Shown: positions 23,721 through 35,617 of the stretch, piece by piece
How positions within the stretch are numbered: the stretch's first letter is position 1
Layout: each line of letters begins with the position of its first letter
Assembly: GCF_003722315.1 (NCBI RefSeq)
Contig: NZ_CP033580.1
Span: 681,001 to 745,000, forward strand
From: Thermoanaerobacter ethanolicus JW 200
GTDB lineage: Bacteria > Bacillota > Thermoanaerobacteria > Thermoanaerobacterales > Thermoanaerobacteraceae
DNA: 64,000 nucleotides
Direction of reading: 5' to 3'
Position numbers and translations under genes: made by a program
The notes under the pieces: model-generated
Seen by the model: the letters and a program-made list of their open reading frames with translations, nothing else
The model's database searches: none
What the model was told of the DNA's origin: nothing

Positions 23721-26700
23721 ATGAGCATAAGATTTATATATGGAAGAGCAGGTACAGGCAAGACTGCCTTTTGCCTTAATGATATAAAGAGAAAATTGAA
23801 TGATGGAAAATCCCACCCTCTTATACTACTTGTCCCCGAACAATTTACCTTTGAGGCAGAAAAATATCTTTTAAATACAATTGAAAAAGATGAAAAGATA
23901 AGGGCACAAGTTTTGAGTTTTAAGACTTTGGCAAATAGGGTATTTACAGAAGTTGGAGGCCTTACCCGTCAGCACATGAAATCCTGCGGGAGGTCAATGC
24001 TTATTTATAAAATAATAGAAGACATACAAAAAGACCTTAAGGTTTATTCTAAAGCCTCCAGGCAGCAGGGTTTTATCAAAAAAGTTTCAGAAGTTATAAC
24101 AGAGCTTAAAAGATTTGAAGTGACTCCTGAAAAGTTATTAGAGATAACTGAAACAATAGATAATTTAGGATTAAGAGAAAAACTAAAAGACATAAGTTTA
24201 ATATATTCTAAATTTGAAGAGAGCTTACACCAAAATTATATAGACCAAGAGGATGAGTTGACTCTTTTGGCAGAGAAAATCGAATATTCTTCTCAATTTG
24301 AAGGAGCGGAATTTTGGATAGACGGCTTTACGGGTTTTACGCCAAAGCAGTACAGGGTAATAGAAAAGCTTTTAAAAAAAGCATCAAGAGTAAATATTAC
24401 TCTCTGTATGGACACTTCTAATATCTCTGCTGAAATTGATACTACAGACCTTTTTTACACCACTAAAAAGACAGAAAGCAAACTTTTAGAGATTTGCCAA
24501 AGAAATAATATATCCTATGAAAAACCAGTGAATTTGAATATAGGGATTCCACAGAGATTTAAAGAAAGTGAAGAACTAAGTTTTATAGAAAAACATCTCT
24601 TTTCCTACCCTTACAAAGTATATCTAAAAGAAACAGAGGATATAAGCATATTTAAGGCTGTCAATGTCTATAGCGAAGTTGAAGAGACTGCAAGAGATAT
24701 CATAAGATTAGTGAGAGATGAGGGGTTTAGGTATTCTGACATTGTGGTAGCTACTCGCGATTTAAATAGATATCATAAACTCATAAAAGCTATATTTTCT
24801 CAATATGGAATTCCCTATTTTATAGACCTAAAGATAGAAATAAAAAACAACCCCATCATCGTTTTTATAACCTCTCTTTTTGACATTCATTTAAAAAGAT
24901 GGTCTTATGAGTCTGTTTTTAGATACCTAAAGACAGGTTTTACAGATTTAGAAAAAGAGGACATAAACCTTATTGAGAATTATGTTTTAGCTAACGGTAT
25001 AAAGGGAGATAAATGGAAAGAGGAAGTTTGGAATTACAGGTTAAATTACAGATTTGATAGACTTTCAATAGAGGAAGATGAAAAAGAGATAATAGAGAGA
25101 GTGAATGAAATAAAAAGAAAAATCGCAACTCCCTTACAGGATTTTTATAAAAAATTTTCTAAATCGAAGAATATTAAAGAAGCTTGTGGCACTTTGTATG
25201 ACTTTTTAGTTGAAATGAAATTGCCTCAAAAGATTGAAAAATTAATTGAAAAATTCAAAGAAGAAAAGGAATATGACACAGCAAATCAATACGCACAGGT
25301 TTGGGATATTGTTGTAGATGTTTTAGATCAATTGGTAGAAGTGATGGGGGAGGAAAAAGTTACAGCAGAGCAGTTTGCAAAGATATTAAGCATAGGTTTT
25401 GATGAATATCAAATTGGAAGTATTCCTCCTGCACTTGATGAAGTGTTGGTTACCAGTGTCGATAGGATGAAAAGTCACAATGCAAAAGCCCTTTACATAA
25501 TCGGCGTAAATGATGGTATATTTCCTGCTTCTCTTTTTGAGGAAGGAATTTTGACAGATGGGGATAGGGAAATTTTAGCTTCCCATAATGTGGAGTTAGA
25601 CAGAGATACAAAGACTAAAATATTTGAAGAGCAATTTTTAGTCTACACTGCTCTGACTTCCACAAGTAAATTTTTAAAGATAAGCTATCCCATTGCTGAC
25701 CATGAAGGGAAAAGCATGAGACCCTCTATAATAATTTCCCGCTTGAAAAAGATTTTTCCTAAAATAAAGCAGTTTAGCAACGTGGTAGAGATGGATACAG
25801 CAGAGGAAAATTTAAATCGCGTATCAACACCTTCACCTACTTTTAATGAAATGGTAAGTGCAGTTAAAAAATGGGATATTACAAATAAAATGCATCCTCT
25901 GTGGTTGGATGTGTATAAATGGTATGCTAAAAGTGAATCATGGAAGCCGAAATTGACAAGGGCTTTAGAAGGACTTTATTACACTAATCAGGTTAAAAAA
26001 GTACCTGCCCACAAGGTAAAAAAGTTGTATGGGGATGAAATGTATTTTAGCGTATCCAGACTTGAAAAATACGCAGCTTGTCCTTTTGCTTATTTTGTCC
26101 AATACGGGCTTAAAGCGAAAGAAAGGAAAATATTTAGTTTCGAGCCTCCTGATTTAGGGACCTTTATGCACAATGTCCTTGACAGATTTTCAAAGGCATT
26201 GGAGGAAGAAGGACTTACTTGGCAGGATATTGACAGAGAGTGGTGCGATGAGGCTGTGGCTATTATTGTGGATGACATGATACAAAAAATACCAGGATAT
26301 ATTTTAAACAGCAGTCCCAGATACAAATATCTTGCTGAAAGGTTAAAAAGAGTGCTTTCTAATGCGGTATGGGTGGTATCTGAGCATATAAAGAGAAGTT
26401 CTTTTGTGCCTTTAGACCATGAGGTTGCTTTTGGCGATAACCAAAAGTATCCTCCTATAAAGATTGTGCTGTCAAACGGTGAGGAGATAAATCTCATAGG
26501 GAGGATAGACAGGGTTGATATATTTGAAAAAGAGGATGAAGCCTATATAAGGATAATAGATTACAAGTCTGGCAACAAAACTTTAGACCTTTCAGATGTG
26601 TTTTATGGTTTAGAACTTCAGCTTTTGATATATTTAGATGCTATATTAGAAAGTGCAATAAACGGAAACACAAATTTAAATCCGGCTGGCATATTCTACT

Positions 26701-27182
26701 TTAAAATAGATGACCCGATTATAAAGGCAGATAAAGATATATCAGATGAAGAGTTGCAAATGCAAATTTTTAAAAAGTTGAGATTGGAAGGGCTTGTTTT
26801 AAATGATGCTCAAATCATAAAAGAGATGGACAAATCAATTGAAGGTACTTCTTATATAATTCCAGCAACAATCAATAAAGACGGGAGTGTAGGCAAAAAC
26901 ACCAAAGGAGCCACAAAAGAGCAGTTTGAATTGTTGAGAAGGCACGTCAAAAAGACCATACAACGTCTCAGCGAACAGATGTTAGAGGGAAACATTTCAA
27001 TTTCTCCATATAAAAAAGATAAAGAAACTCCTTGTAAATATTGCCATTACTCTTCTGTCTGCCAATTTGAAACGAATTTTAAAGGGAATGAGTACAGGGT
27101 TATAAAGAGTAAAGATGTTGAGGAGATATGGAGTATATTGGAACAGGAAGTGAAGTCAGATGGAAACCAAATGGACTTATGA
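23721..27182 (+). CDS. addB: ATP-dependent helicase/nuclease subunit B (AddB)
   Basis: A 1153-residue subunit of the AddAB complex that resects double-strand breaks for RecA. Walker [11 protein letters not shown] is at residues about 7-16. The C-terminal RecB-like nuclease shows [17 protein letters not shown], and the Fe-S cluster cysteines appear in [14 protein letters not shown] and, near the end, [13 protein letters not shown] start at ATG 23721, which has AAAGGAG upstream; the frame extends to 23673. addA begins inside its 3' end (23-base overlap). Confidence 0.95.
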   Translation: MSIRFIYGRAGTGKTAFCLNDIKRKLNDGKSHPLILLVPEQFTFEAEKYLLNTIEKDEKIRAQVLSFKTLANRVFTEVGGLTRQHMKSCGRSMLIYKIIEDIQKDLKVYSKASRQQGFIKKVSEVITELKRFEVTPEKLLEITETIDNLGLREKLKDISLIYSKFEESLHQNYIDQEDELTLLAEKIEYSSQFEGAEFWIDGFTGFTPKQYRVIEKLLKKASRVNITLCMDTSNISAEIDTTDLFYTTKKTESKLLEICQRNNISYEKPVNLNIGIPQRFKESEELSFIEKHLFSYPYKVYLKETEDISIFKAVNVYSEVEETARDIIRLVRDEGFRYSDIVVATRDLNRYHKLIKAIFSQYGIPYFIDLKIEIKNNPIIVFITSLFDIHLKRWSYESVFRYLKTGFTDLEKEDINLIENYVLANGIKGDKWKEEVWNYRLNYRFDRLSIEEDEKEIIERVNEIKRKIATPLQDFYKKFSKSKNIKEACGTLYDFLVEMKLPQKIEKLIEKFKEEKEYDTANQYAQVWDIVVDVLDQLVEVMGEEKVTAEQFAKILSIGFDEYQIGSIPPALDEVLVTSVDRMKSHNAKALYIIGVNDGIFPASLFEEGILTDGDREILASHNVELDRDTKTKIFEEQFLVYTALTSTSKFLKISYPIADHEGKSMRPSIIISRLKKIFPKIKQFSNVVEMDTAEENLNRVSTPSPTFNEMVSAVKKWDITNKMHPLWLDVYKWYAKSESWKPKLTRALEGLYYTNQVKKVPAHKVKKLYGDEMYFSVSRLEKYAACPFAYFVQYGLKAKERKIFSFEPPDLGTFMHNVLDRFSKALEEEGLTWQDIDREWCDEAVAIIVDDMIQKIPGYILNSSPRYKYLAERLKRVLSNAVWVVSEHIKRSSFVPLDHEVAFGDNQKYPPIKIVLSNGEEINLIGRIDRVDIFEKEDEAYIRIIDYKSGNKTLDLSDVFYGLELQLLIYLDAILESAINGNTNLNPAGIFYFKIDDPIIKADKDISDEELQMQIFKKLRLEGLVLNDAQIIKEMDKSIEGTSYIIPATINKDGSVGKNTKGATKEQFELLRRHVKKTIQRLSEQMLEGNISISPYKKDKETPCKYCHYSSVCQFETNFKGNEYRVIKSKDVEEIWSILEQEVKSDGNQMDL

Positions 27183-30100
27183 ACAACAGCTGGCTATAAA
27201 TACAAGGGGCAGTAATCTCTTGGTGGCAGCAGGTGCAGGCTCTGGCAAAACGGCTGTCTTAGTTGAAAGAATCATAAAACTTGTCACGGATGACAAAAAT
27301 CCTGTAGATATTGATAAACTTTTAGTTGTTACTTTTACAAATGCTGCCGCTTCTGAGATGAGAGAAAGGATAGCAGAAGCGTTGATTTCTAAGTTAGACC
27401 AAAATCCGGAAGACAGGCGGCTTAGCAATCAGCTAACATTACTTAACAAAGCTATAATCACCACAATTCACTCCTTCTGCTTGGAAGTAGTGAGAAATAA
27501 CTTTTTTCTCATAGATTTAGACCCTAACTTTAGAATAGGGGATGATACAGAAACTTTACTTTTAAAATTAGAGGCGGTAGAGGAGCTTTTTGAGGAATTA
27601 TATCAAAAAGAGGATAATGAAGATTTTTTGACATTGGTTGAAAGTTATGGAGGCACAAAGGACGATAAACCCCTTGTAGATATTCTTTTAAAATTGTACG
27701 ATTTTGTAAAATCACTTCCCTGGCCTGAAAAATGGCTTAGAGATGTGTTATTAAGCTTTGAAGTTAAAGAGGATTTTCATTTTGAGAATTCACAATGGGC
27801 GGCAGTAATATTAGACAGTTTAAAAGTAGAAATGTCAGGGCTTTTAAATGGAATGTATGTGGCAATTGATAAACTTCATGGTGAAAATGGTTTACAAAGC
27901 TATCTTGATAATTTTGAAATAGAGGCGGAAAGCTTGGAAAAACTTCTAGACTGTGAAAATTGGGAGGAATTTAGAAAACAGATAAATGCCATAGAGTTTG
28001 ATAGACTTCCCAGAGCAGGTAAAGATGCAGACCCTAAAGTAAAAGATGAAGTGACAAAAATAAGAAATGAGGTTAAAGCTAAAATTAAGGAGATAAGAAA
28101 TAAGTTTTTTTCAGATGACATAGAAAAAATTGAAGAAGAAATTAAAGCTTTATACCCTAACATGAAGGCTTTAGTGGATTTGATTCTACTTTTTGATAAA
28201 AAATATACTGATAAAAAAAGGGAAAAAGGCATTATAGACTTTAATGACATTGAACATTTTGCACTGCAAATTTTGACAGAAGTCGATGAAAACGGGAATG
28301 TGAAGCCTTCAGAGGCAGCTTTGATGTATAGAGAAAAATTCCAAGAAATTTTTGTGGATGAATATCAAGATTCTAATTTAATACAGGAAGTTATACTAAG
28401 CACTATAGCCCGAGAAGACACACCTAACAGGTTTATGGTAGGAGATGTAAAACAGAGCATATACAGGTTTAGGCAGGCAAATCCTCATATATTTTTTGAA
28501 AAGTACAATACTTATTCTTCAAAAGAGGAAGATAAAAATAAAAAGATACTGCTTTATAAAAATTTCAGAAGCAGACCCCAAATCATAGATGCGGTAAATT
28601 TCATTTTCAAAAAAATAATGTCTAAGAATGTAGGGGAGATAGATTATACAGAGGAAGAGAAGTTAAATTGTGGAGCAGATTTTGGAACACCTCCTCTTGA
28701 TGCCATTGTAGGTGGACCTGTGGAAATACATTTGATAGAGAAAAATGATGAAACTCCTGAAGAGGAAGAATTAGAGGTTTATGGGGAAGAAGAGGAAGAG
28801 ATTATTGACAACATACAAGTAGAAGCAAGGGTGGTAGCTCAAAGGATAAAGGAATTAGTTACACAAAATGAGAAAAATACCTTTATGGTTTATGATAAAA
28901 ACCTCAAAAATTATAGGCCTGTTGAGTATAGGGATATAGTAATACTTTTGAGGGCTACAGAAAGATGGGCACCTGTATTTTTAGAAGAATTTATAAATGT
29001 CGGTATTCCTGCTTTTGCGGACACAGGAACGGGATACTTTGAAACAACGGAGATAAAGACTATAATATCCCTCCTTCAGGTGATAGACAACCCAATGCAA
29101 GATATTCCGTTGTTGGCAGTTTTGAGGTCTCCTATTTTTTCCTTTATCCCAGAAGAATTAATTGACATAAGGTTAGAAGAGCCTAATAGAGCTATATATG
29201 AAGCACTTAAAAAGGTATCACAAAGGGAGGATGAATTAGGGCAAAAAGCTAAAAGTTTCTTAGAATCATTGAAAAAGTGGCAAGAGAAAGCCATTTATAT
29301 GCCGGTGGATGAGTTTTTGTGGTATTTATATCAAGACACTGGTTATTATGCCTATGTGGGGGCAATGCCTCAAGGAGTGCAGAGGCAGGCAAACTTGAGG
29401 ATTTTGTTTGAAAGGGCAAAGCAGTACGAGGAAACAAGTTTTAAAGGGCTGTTTAACTTTATCAATTTTATAAACCGCCTCAAAGTCAGCAGTGGCGATA
29501 TGGGAAGTGCTAAAATAGTAGGAGAAAATGAAAATGTAGTCAGGATAATGAGTATACACAAAAGTAAAGGTCTTGAATTCCCGGTAGTTATAGTTGCAGG
29601 CTTAGGTAAACAGTTTAATTTAAAGGATTTAAGTCAAAGCGTATTGTACCATCATTTATTAGGATTAGGCCCTGAGTTTGTGGACTTCAAAAGAAGAATT
29701 TCTTATCCCAGCATTGTGAAAGAGGCAATAAAAAACAAAATAAAGTTAGAAAGCCTTTCTGAAGAGATGAGAGTTTTGTACGTTGCTTTGACAAGGGCAA
29801 AAGAAAAGTTAATATTAGTTGGAAGTGTTAAAGACATAAAGGAAAAAGTGAAAAAATGGTGCAATATTGCTATGTTGGAGAGTAAGGTGCCTGAGTATGA
29901 AATTTTAAAAGGTAAAAGTTATATAGATTGGATAGGTCCTGCTGTTATAAAGCATGCGGATTTAAAACCTTTAAGGGATTTTGCACAGGTACAATATGTG
30001 GCTGTGGAAGAGGATAGCTCACAGTGGCAGGTAAGGATTTGGAATAAAAAAGATGTGATTTTTGATAAAAAACAGGTTGAGGAAGAGACAAACTTATTGC

Positions 30101-30852
30101 AAAGGCTTGAAAACTTAGATTTAGATAGCCCTAGCAGTGAATTTTATGATGAAGTGACAAGGCGTTTAAATTATGTATATCTTTATGAAAAAGCCTGCCA
30201 TTTGCCTGCGAAACTTTCTGTTACAGAAATTAAAAGAATTTTAAACGAAGAAGTAATAGATGAGGACACTACTTCAATATTTGAAAAAACAGTCCTTAAA
30301 ATTCCTGCCTTTTTAGAAAAGAAAAAAGGACTTACTGCAGCCGAAAAAGGTATAGCTATGCACCTTGTCATGCAAAAATTAGATTTAAATGGGGATTTGA
30401 GTGTAGAAGGCATAAAGAAGCAAATTAAGAATATGGTGGATAGAGAGATTTTGACAGAAGCACAGTCTAAAGAGATAGACATAAGAAGAATTGAAGAATT
30501 TTTTAGAGCTTCTCTTGGAAGGAGAATGTTAAGTTCTCAAAATGTAAAAAGGGAAGTGCCTTTCCATATAAAAATTAAAAGTACAGAAGTTTACAAAGAT
30601 TTGCCTGAAGAATACGAAAATGAATTTATAGCTGTGCAAGGCATTATTGACTGCTTTTTTGAAGAAGAGGGAGAAATAATCCTTATTGATTACAAGACGG
30701 ATTATGTGACAGAGGAAATGATGGAGGAAATAAAAGAAAAATATAAAGTGCAGATAGATCTTTATGCAAAGGCTTTAGAAAAGATTACTGGCAAAAGAGT
30801 CAAAGAAAAATATATTTACCTCTTCTTTAATGGAATGATTCTGGAATATTAA
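27160..30852 (+). CDS. addA: ATP-dependent helicase/nuclease subunit A (AddA)
   Basis: A 1230-residue UvrD-like helicase with C-terminal nuclease. Motif [14 protein letters not shown], motif [11 protein letters not shown], motif IV region LYKNFRSRP, motif VI region [17 protein letters not shown] and the nuclease motif [11 protein letters not shown] (about residue 1170) are all present. Length matches clostridial AddA. With AddB it unwinds and degrades DNA ends to a recombination hotspot. Followed by sbcD after 10 bases. Confidence 0.96.
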   Translation: METKWTYEQQLAINTRGSNLLVAAGAGSGKTAVLVERIIKLVTDDKNPVDIDKLLVVTFTNAAASEMRERIAEALISKLDQNPEDRRLSNQLTLLNKAIITTIHSFCLEVVRNNFFLIDLDPNFRIGDDTETLLLKLEAVEELFEELYQKEDNEDFLTLVESYGGTKDDKPLVDILLKLYDFVKSLPWPEKWLRDVLLSFEVKEDFHFENSQWAAVILDSLKVEMSGLLNGMYVAIDKLHGENGLQSYLDNFEIEAESLEKLLDCENWEEFRKQINAIEFDRLPRAGKDADPKVKDEVTKIRNEVKAKIKEIRNKFFSDDIEKIEEEIKALYPNMKALVDLILLFDKKYTDKKREKGIIDFNDIEHFALQILTEVDENGNVKPSEAALMYREKFQEIFVDEYQDSNLIQEVILSTIAREDTPNRFMVGDVKQSIYRFRQANPHIFFEKYNTYSSKEEDKNKKILLYKNFRSRPQIIDAVNFIFKKIMSKNVGEIDYTEEEKLNCGADFGTPPLDAIVGGPVEIHLIEKNDETPEEEELEVYGEEEEEIIDNIQVEARVVAQRIKELVTQNEKNTFMVYDKNLKNYRPVEYRDIVILLRATERWAPVFLEEFINVGIPAFADTGTGYFETTEIKTIISLLQVIDNPMQDIPLLAVLRSPIFSFIPEELIDIRLEEPNRAIYEALKKVSQREDELGQKAKSFLESLKKWQEKAIYMPVDEFLWYLYQDTGYYAYVGAMPQGVQRQANLRILFERAKQYEETSFKGLFNFINFINRLKVSSGDMGSAKIVGENENVVRIMSIHKSKGLEFPVVIVAGLGKQFNLKDLSQSVLYHHLLGLGPEFVDFKRRISYPSIVKEAIKNKIKLESLSEEMRVLYVALTRAKEKLILVGSVKDIKEKVKKWCNIAMLESKVPEYEILKGKSYIDWIGPAVIKHADLKPLRDFAQVQYVAVEEDSSQWQVRIWNKKDVIFDKKQVEEETNLLQRLENLDLDSPSSEFYDEVTRRLNYVYLYEKACHLPAKLSVTEIKRILNEEVIDEDTTSIFEKTVLKIPAFLEKKKGLTAAEKGIAMHLVMQKLDLNGDLSVEGIKKQIKNMVDREILTEAQSKEIDIRRIEEFFRASLGRRMLSSQNVKREVPFHIKIKSTEVYKDLPEEYENEFIAVQGIIDCFFEEEGEIILIDYKTDYVTEEMMEEIKEKYKVQIDLYAKALEKITGKRVKEKYIYLFFNGMILEY

Positions 30853-30862
30853 GGGTGATAAA

Positions 30863-32080
30863 ATGAGGATTTTACATACTTCAGACTGGCATTTGGGAAA
30901 AAGCCTTGAAAATTTTTCAAGGATTGAAGAGCAGGAGAAATTTTTAGAGGATTTTGTGCAGATGGTGGAGGAAAATAATGTAGACCTGGTCATAATTGCC
31001 GGGGATATATACGATTCTTCAAACCCTCCTGCAAGGGCGGAAATGCTTTTTTACACAACTTTAAAAAAACTTTCCAACGGGGAAAGAGTGATTTTGGTCA
31101 TAGCAGGGAATCATGACAATCCTGAAAGGCTTTCTGCTGCCAGCCCTCTTGCTTATGAGCACGGAGTGATACTTTTAGGTACTCCTAAAAGTATTGCTCC
31201 TAAAGGAGATTTTGGAAAGTTTAAAATTTTAGATTCGGGAGAAGGTTTTTTAGAAATTGAGATAAAAGGTGAAAAAGCTGTAATTATAGCTCTTCCTTAT
31301 CCCAGTGAAAAAAGGCTAAATGAAATTTTTACATCAGAATTGGAGGAAGAGAAAAGGCAGAAAAGTTACTCTGAAAGAGTTGGTGAAATTTTTAATGACC
31401 TTTCGAAAAAATACAGAGAAGATACTATAAACATTGCGGTATCTCATATTTTTGTTGCAGGAGGAGAGGAGTCAGGTTCAGAAAGGCCTATTCAGTTAGG
31501 AGGAAGTTTTACAGTAGAAATAAGGCACCTGCCACAAAAGGCGCAGTACATAGCTCTCGGACACCTTCACAAACCTCAGAGAATTTCTTCTACTCTTCCT
31601 GCTTATTATTCTGGTTCCCCTCTTCAGTACAGCAAAAGTGAGATGAACCATTCTAAATGTGCTTATTTAGTAGATTTAAAGGTAGGAGAACCTGCACTTG
31701 TGAAGGAAATATATTTTAAAAATTACAAGCCTATTGAAGTGTTTAGGTGCAATGGTATAGAGGAAGCTTTAGAGATTTGCAATGAATACAGGGATAAAGA
31801 TATATGGGCATATTTCGAGATTAAAACTGAGTCTCCACTGCCTTCTTCAAAGATAAAAGAAATGAAGAGCATATTACCGGATATAGTTGAAATAAAGCCA
31901 ATTTTGCCAGAGGATGAGATGGAAATTGAAGACTATGAGATAGATGATAAAAGTGTAAAGGAACTTTTTGAAGAATTTTATTTAAAGGAAAACAAAGTTC
32001 CTCCAACAGAGGAGGTTTTAGAACTTTTTATGAGTATAGTAAAGGAAGAGGATGAGGAAGATGAGACCTCTGAAGCTTAA
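30863..32080 (+). CDS. sbcD: Exonuclease SbcD (Mre11-like)
   Basis: A 405-residue metallophosphoesterase nuclease. Phosphoesterase motifs I-V are visible: HTSDWHLGKSL, IIAGDIYDSSNPP, VIAGNHDNPERL, INIAVSHIFVAGGE and ALGHLHKPQ. The C-terminal part (SbcCD_C) binds SbcC. It overlaps sbcC by about 20 bases. With SbcC it cleaves hairpins and blocked DNA ends. Confidence 0.95.
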   Translation: MRILHTSDWHLGKSLENFSRIEEQEKFLEDFVQMVEENNVDLVIIAGDIYDSSNPPARAEMLFYTTLKKLSNGERVILVIAGNHDNPERLSAASPLAYEHGVILLGTPKSIAPKGDFGKFKILDSGEGFLEIEIKGEKAVIIALPYPSEKRLNEIFTSELEEEKRQKSYSERVGEIFNDLSKKYREDTINIAVSHIFVAGGEESGSERPIQLGGSFTVEIRHLPQKAQYIALGHLHKPQRISSTLPAYYSGSPLQYSKSEMNHSKCAYLVDLKVGEPALVKEIYFKNYKPIEVFRCNGIEEALEICNEYRDKDIWAYFEIKTESPLPSSKIKEMKSILPDIVEIKPILPEDEMEIEDYEIDDKSVKELFEEFYLKENKVPPTEEVLELFMSIVKEEDEEDETSEA

Positions 32081-35000
32081 AATTGCTGGGCTTAATAGTT
32101 TTGTAGAAGAACAAATTATTGATTTTGAAGTCCTAACAGAAAAAGGACTTTTTGGCATATTTGGTCCCACAGGAAGTGGAAAATCCACTATTATAGATGC
32201 AATTACTCTTTCAATGTACGGGAAAATTCCCAGAAATAGCAAGGATTTTATAAATACTCAATCTACATCTATGTCTTTGACATACCAGTTTGAAATAGGT
32301 GTTGATGGGGCAAGAAAAAGGTATATAGTTGAGAGAAATGTAAAAAGGGACGCAAAAAGCGGCGGCTATAAAACTACATTAGCAAGACTGCGGGAAATAG
32401 GGGAAAGTGGAGAAAGAGTTTTGGCAGAAAAAGATAGGGAAGTTCAGCAAAAAATAGTGGATTTAATTGGACTTACAGCAGAGGATTTTACTCGTTCTGT
32501 AGTGCTTCCACAAGGGAAATTTAGTGAATTTTTAAAGCTAACAGGCAAAGAAAGAAGGGACATGTTAGAGAGGATTTTTGGCTTAGAAAAGTATGGAAGC
32601 AAATTACTTGTTAGAATAAGAGATGTAAAGAGAGAAAAAAGTAATTTATTGAATGAGGTAAATGCGAAGTTAAGTCAGCACGAAGGTGTTACTAAAGAAG
32701 CATTGGAAGATTTAAAGAAAAAGTTTGAGATTTTAAAAGAAGAAGAGAAAACTTTAAAAGAACAAAAGGATAAATTAGATAAAGAAAGGGAAAAACTTAA
32801 AGGGATATGGGAAAAACAGCAGGAGTTAAATCAATTTTTGCATAAGAAGGAAGTCTTAGACCAGCAATTAAAAGAAATAGAAGATAAAAAGGAAAAGTTA
32901 AAAAAAGCGGAAAAGGCATTATCAGTAAAACCGTATATAGACTCTTTAGTGGAGACAGAGAAAAAACTCATTTTAAATCAAAAGGATGTGGAAAAGTATT
33001 CTAAAGAGTTGGAGGAGGCTGAAAAATTACTTGAGAAGGTAGAAAAAGAATATGAGGCTTCATTAAAAGAAAAGGAAGAAAAAATTCCTCTCATAATTGA
33101 AAAGGAAGAAAGGCTTAAAAGGGCTTTTAAACTGAGAGATGAGATAAAAAAGATTAATAGTGAAAGGGAGAAACTTGTAAAGGAGTATAAAGATTTAAAA
33201 AAGCAGATAGATGGGATAGAAAGAGAAATAAAAGCCCTGTCCGATTCTATAGATATAGCAAAAAGACAGTTGGGTGAGAAGGAAAAAAGAATTAATGAAA
33301 TTAAAGTTGATTCGAATAAAAGGGAAAAAATTTTTGCTGCTTTTGAGATTCAGAAAGAGTTTGAAAGGGCAGACAAAGAGAAAAAAGAAAAGGAGAAAAG
33401 AATTTTAGAATTAAAAGAGCTAATAGGTAAGCAGCAGAAAGATATTGAAAAAATAGATAATTTATTGAAACGAAAAGAAAAAGAAATACAAGAGGTTGAC
33501 AATAATATAAAAAAACTTGAAATGCAAAAGCCTCCCACAAATGAAGACCTTTTGGACCTGCAAAAAAGTTTAGAAAGAAAAAGAGTAGAAATTTTAGAAT
33601 TGAAAGAAAAAGAAAAGTTAAAAAATGAGGCGGAAAATAATTTAAAAGAAATTTTAAAAATAAAAGAAGAAATAAATAATGAGATAAAAGAGATTGAAGA
33701 GAAATTAAAAAATAAAAATAATAGTTTGGAAGAAGTAAAAAAAGATATAGAGGAACTTGTAAAAAACAACATGGCAGGTGAACTGGCAGAGGGATTAAAA
33801 GAAGGTGTTCCCTGTCCTGTCTGTGGTTCGATTCATCATGTAAGATTGGCACAAAAGGTAGAGGAAGACTTAATAAAAGAAAAGCAGGAAATAAAGGCAA
33901 ACTTAGAAAAGGATATAATGGACTATCAAAGTAAGCTTTTTAAGTTAAAAGGTGAATTATCAGGAATAGAAGTCAAAGAAGAGATGTATAAAAAAGAATA
34001 TGATAAACTGTGGGATATACTAAAAGACATTAACCTTTTAAAGTTAGAAGAAGAATTAAATAAGATGGAGTCTGATTTTATACAGTGGAAAGAAAAATTA
34101 GAAAAATGGAATAAGAGTAAGGAAGAATTAGAGACCTTAATTAAAAAATTAAAGGAGGAAAAAGCAAGTTTAGATTTAGAACATACAAGATTAAAAGAAG
34201 GTATAAATAAAGATATTAGCCTTTTGAAAGAGTTTGAGTCTTCTCTTGAGGCTATTAGTATAACTTACAGTGAATTAGAAGGTCAGTTAAGAATATCAAG
34301 GGAAGAATTGGGGATTTCAGATTTTAAAGAAAAAGTGGAGGAAATAAATCAAAAAGAGAGGGAAATAGAAGGGCTGAGGAATGAAATAGAGAATTTTAAA
34401 AATACGATTGAAGAATTGACAAATAAAAAGGAAACCCTTTCAAACAATCTCAATGCTCTTTCAATAAGGAAAGGACAGATAGAGGAAATAGGTAAGGAAA
34501 AAAGTAAAAACCTTCGGGAGAGGCAGCAGGAGTTTGATTCTTTATCAGAAGGTAGAGACATAGAAGAATATTTAAAAGAGATTCAGTATAATAAAGAAAA
34601 AATTATAAAAATGGAGAGTGTTTTAAAAGAAACTTTAGAAAAGGCAAGAAAGGATAAACAAAATATAGAGAGTAAAAAGATATCTGCCCTTGAGAGTCGG
34701 GACCTTTTAAATAATATGTTTAGGGAACAAAGTGAAAAATTAGAAAATGCTCTATTAGAAAAGGGATTTAAGGATAAAAAAGAGGCTTTGGAGTATTTAT
34801 TAGACAGTGAAAATATTAAAAAAATTGAGGAAGAAATTAAGAATTTTGAAAATGAATATGTATCTGTAAACAAAAGTATAGACAGACTGATGGAGATATT
34901 GCAAGGGCATAAAATTAATGAAGAAGAATGGAATCAATTAGAAGAAAGCATTAAAGGGTTGGAACAGGTCTTAAACGAAAAAAGGAAGGAAATAGGCGCT

Positions 35001-35594
35001 ACAGAAAAGGCTATTTCAGATATGCAAGAGAATTTGCAAAAAGTAGAAGAATTTACAAAGCAGAAAAAGGAATTAGAGCGTGTAGTGGATATATTAAATG
35101 AATTGGACAATCTTTTTCAGGGAAATAAATTTGTAGATTTTATTGCCGCAAGACAGCTTAAATATATAACCTTTTTTGCATCAAAAAGGCTTAAGGAAAT
35201 AAGTAGGGGAAGGTATGCCCTTGAGATTGATTCAGACAACAATTTTGTAATGAGAGATGACTTCAATGGCGGAGTAAGAAGGTCTGTAGATACTTTATCT
35301 GGCGGTGAAACTTTTTTGACATCCCTTTCTTTGGCTTTGGCTCTTTCTTCTCATATACAATTAAAGGGAAGAGCACCTTTAGAATTCTTTTTCTTAGATG
35401 AAGGTTTTGGAAGTCTTGACGCGGAACTTTTGGATATAGTGATGACCTCTTTAGAAAGGCTTAAAAAAGACAAAATGGTAGTGGGCATAATAAGCCACGT
35501 AGAAGAATTAAAAAACAGAGTACCTGTAAAACTAATTGTTACACCACCTGCCGTCTCTGGCGAAGGGAGTAAGGTGAGAATAGAATATACATAG
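32061..35594 (+). CDS. sbcC: Exonuclease subunit SbcC (Rad50-like ATPase)
   Basis: A 1177-residue SMC-like protein. Walker A GPTGSGKSTIID is near residue 35. Two very long coiled coils flank the zinc hook CPVCGSIHH near residue 584. The signature VDTLSGGETFLTSLSLALAL and Walker B FFFLDEGFGSLD lie near the C-terminus. The start at ATG 32061 gives the canonical MRPLKLKIAGLNSF opening; an ATG 9 bases earlier is in frame. K/E-rich codons make antisense frames look open; they are not genes. Confidence 0.94.
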   Translation: MRPLKLKIAGLNSFVEEQIIDFEVLTEKGLFGIFGPTGSGKSTIIDAITLSMYGKIPRNSKDFINTQSTSMSLTYQFEIGVDGARKRYIVERNVKRDAKSGGYKTTLARLREIGESGERVLAEKDREVQQKIVDLIGLTAEDFTRSVVLPQGKFSEFLKLTGKERRDMLERIFGLEKYGSKLLVRIRDVKREKSNLLNEVNAKLSQHEGVTKEALEDLKKKFEILKEEEKTLKEQKDKLDKEREKLKGIWEKQQELNQFLHKKEVLDQQLKEIEDKKEKLKKAEKALSVKPYIDSLVETEKKLILNQKDVEKYSKELEEAEKLLEKVEKEYEASLKEKEEKIPLIIEKEERLKRAFKLRDEIKKINSEREKLVKEYKDLKKQIDGIEREIKALSDSIDIAKRQLGEKEKRINEIKVDSNKREKIFAAFEIQKEFERADKEKKEKEKRILELKELIGKQQKDIEKIDNLLKRKEKEIQEVDNNIKKLEMQKPPTNEDLLDLQKSLERKRVEILELKEKEKLKNEAENNLKEILKIKEEINNEIKEIEEKLKNKNNSLEEVKKDIEELVKNNMAGELAEGLKEGVPCPVCGSIHHVRLAQKVEEDLIKEKQEIKANLEKDIMDYQSKLFKLKGELSGIEVKEEMYKKEYDKLWDILKDINLLKLEEELNKMESDFIQWKEKLEKWNKSKEELETLIKKLKEEKASLDLEHTRLKEGINKDISLLKEFESSLEAISITYSELEGQLRISREELGISDFKEKVEEINQKEREIEGLRNEIENFKNTIEELTNKKETLSNNLNALSIRKGQIEEIGKEKSKNLRERQQEFDSLSEGRDIEEYLKEIQYNKEKIIKMESVLKETLEKARKDKQNIESKKISALESRDLLNNMFREQSEKLENALLEKGFKDKKEALEYLLDSENIKKIEEEIKNFENEYVSVNKSIDRLMEILQGHKINEEEWNQLEESIKGLEQVLNEKRKEIGATEKAISDMQENLQKVEEFTKQKKELERVVDILNELDNLFQGNKFVDFIAARQLKYITFFASKRLKEISRGRYALEIDSDNNFVMRDDFNGGVRRSVDTLSGGETFLTSLSLALALSSHIQLKGRAPLEFFFLDEGFGSLDAELLDIVMTSLERLKKDKMVVGIISHVEELKNRVPVKLIVTPPAVSGEGSKVRIEYT

Positions 35595-35617
35595 AGAGAA
35601 GGGGATACCTTCTCTCT
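35593..35617. terminator. Hairpin between sbcC and ltaA
   Basis: AGAGAGAAGG pairs perfectly with CCTTCTCTCT around GGATA, between convergent genes. No long T run follows on either strand, so termination strength is uncertain. Confidence 0.5.

Noticed and set aside
33301-33900. Long antisense open frames inside sbcC (and in addA, addB, fbp and others)
   Set aside because: They are Leu/Phe/Ser-rich shadows of Lys/Glu-rich codons on the coding strand, without ribosome binding sites or family motifs.
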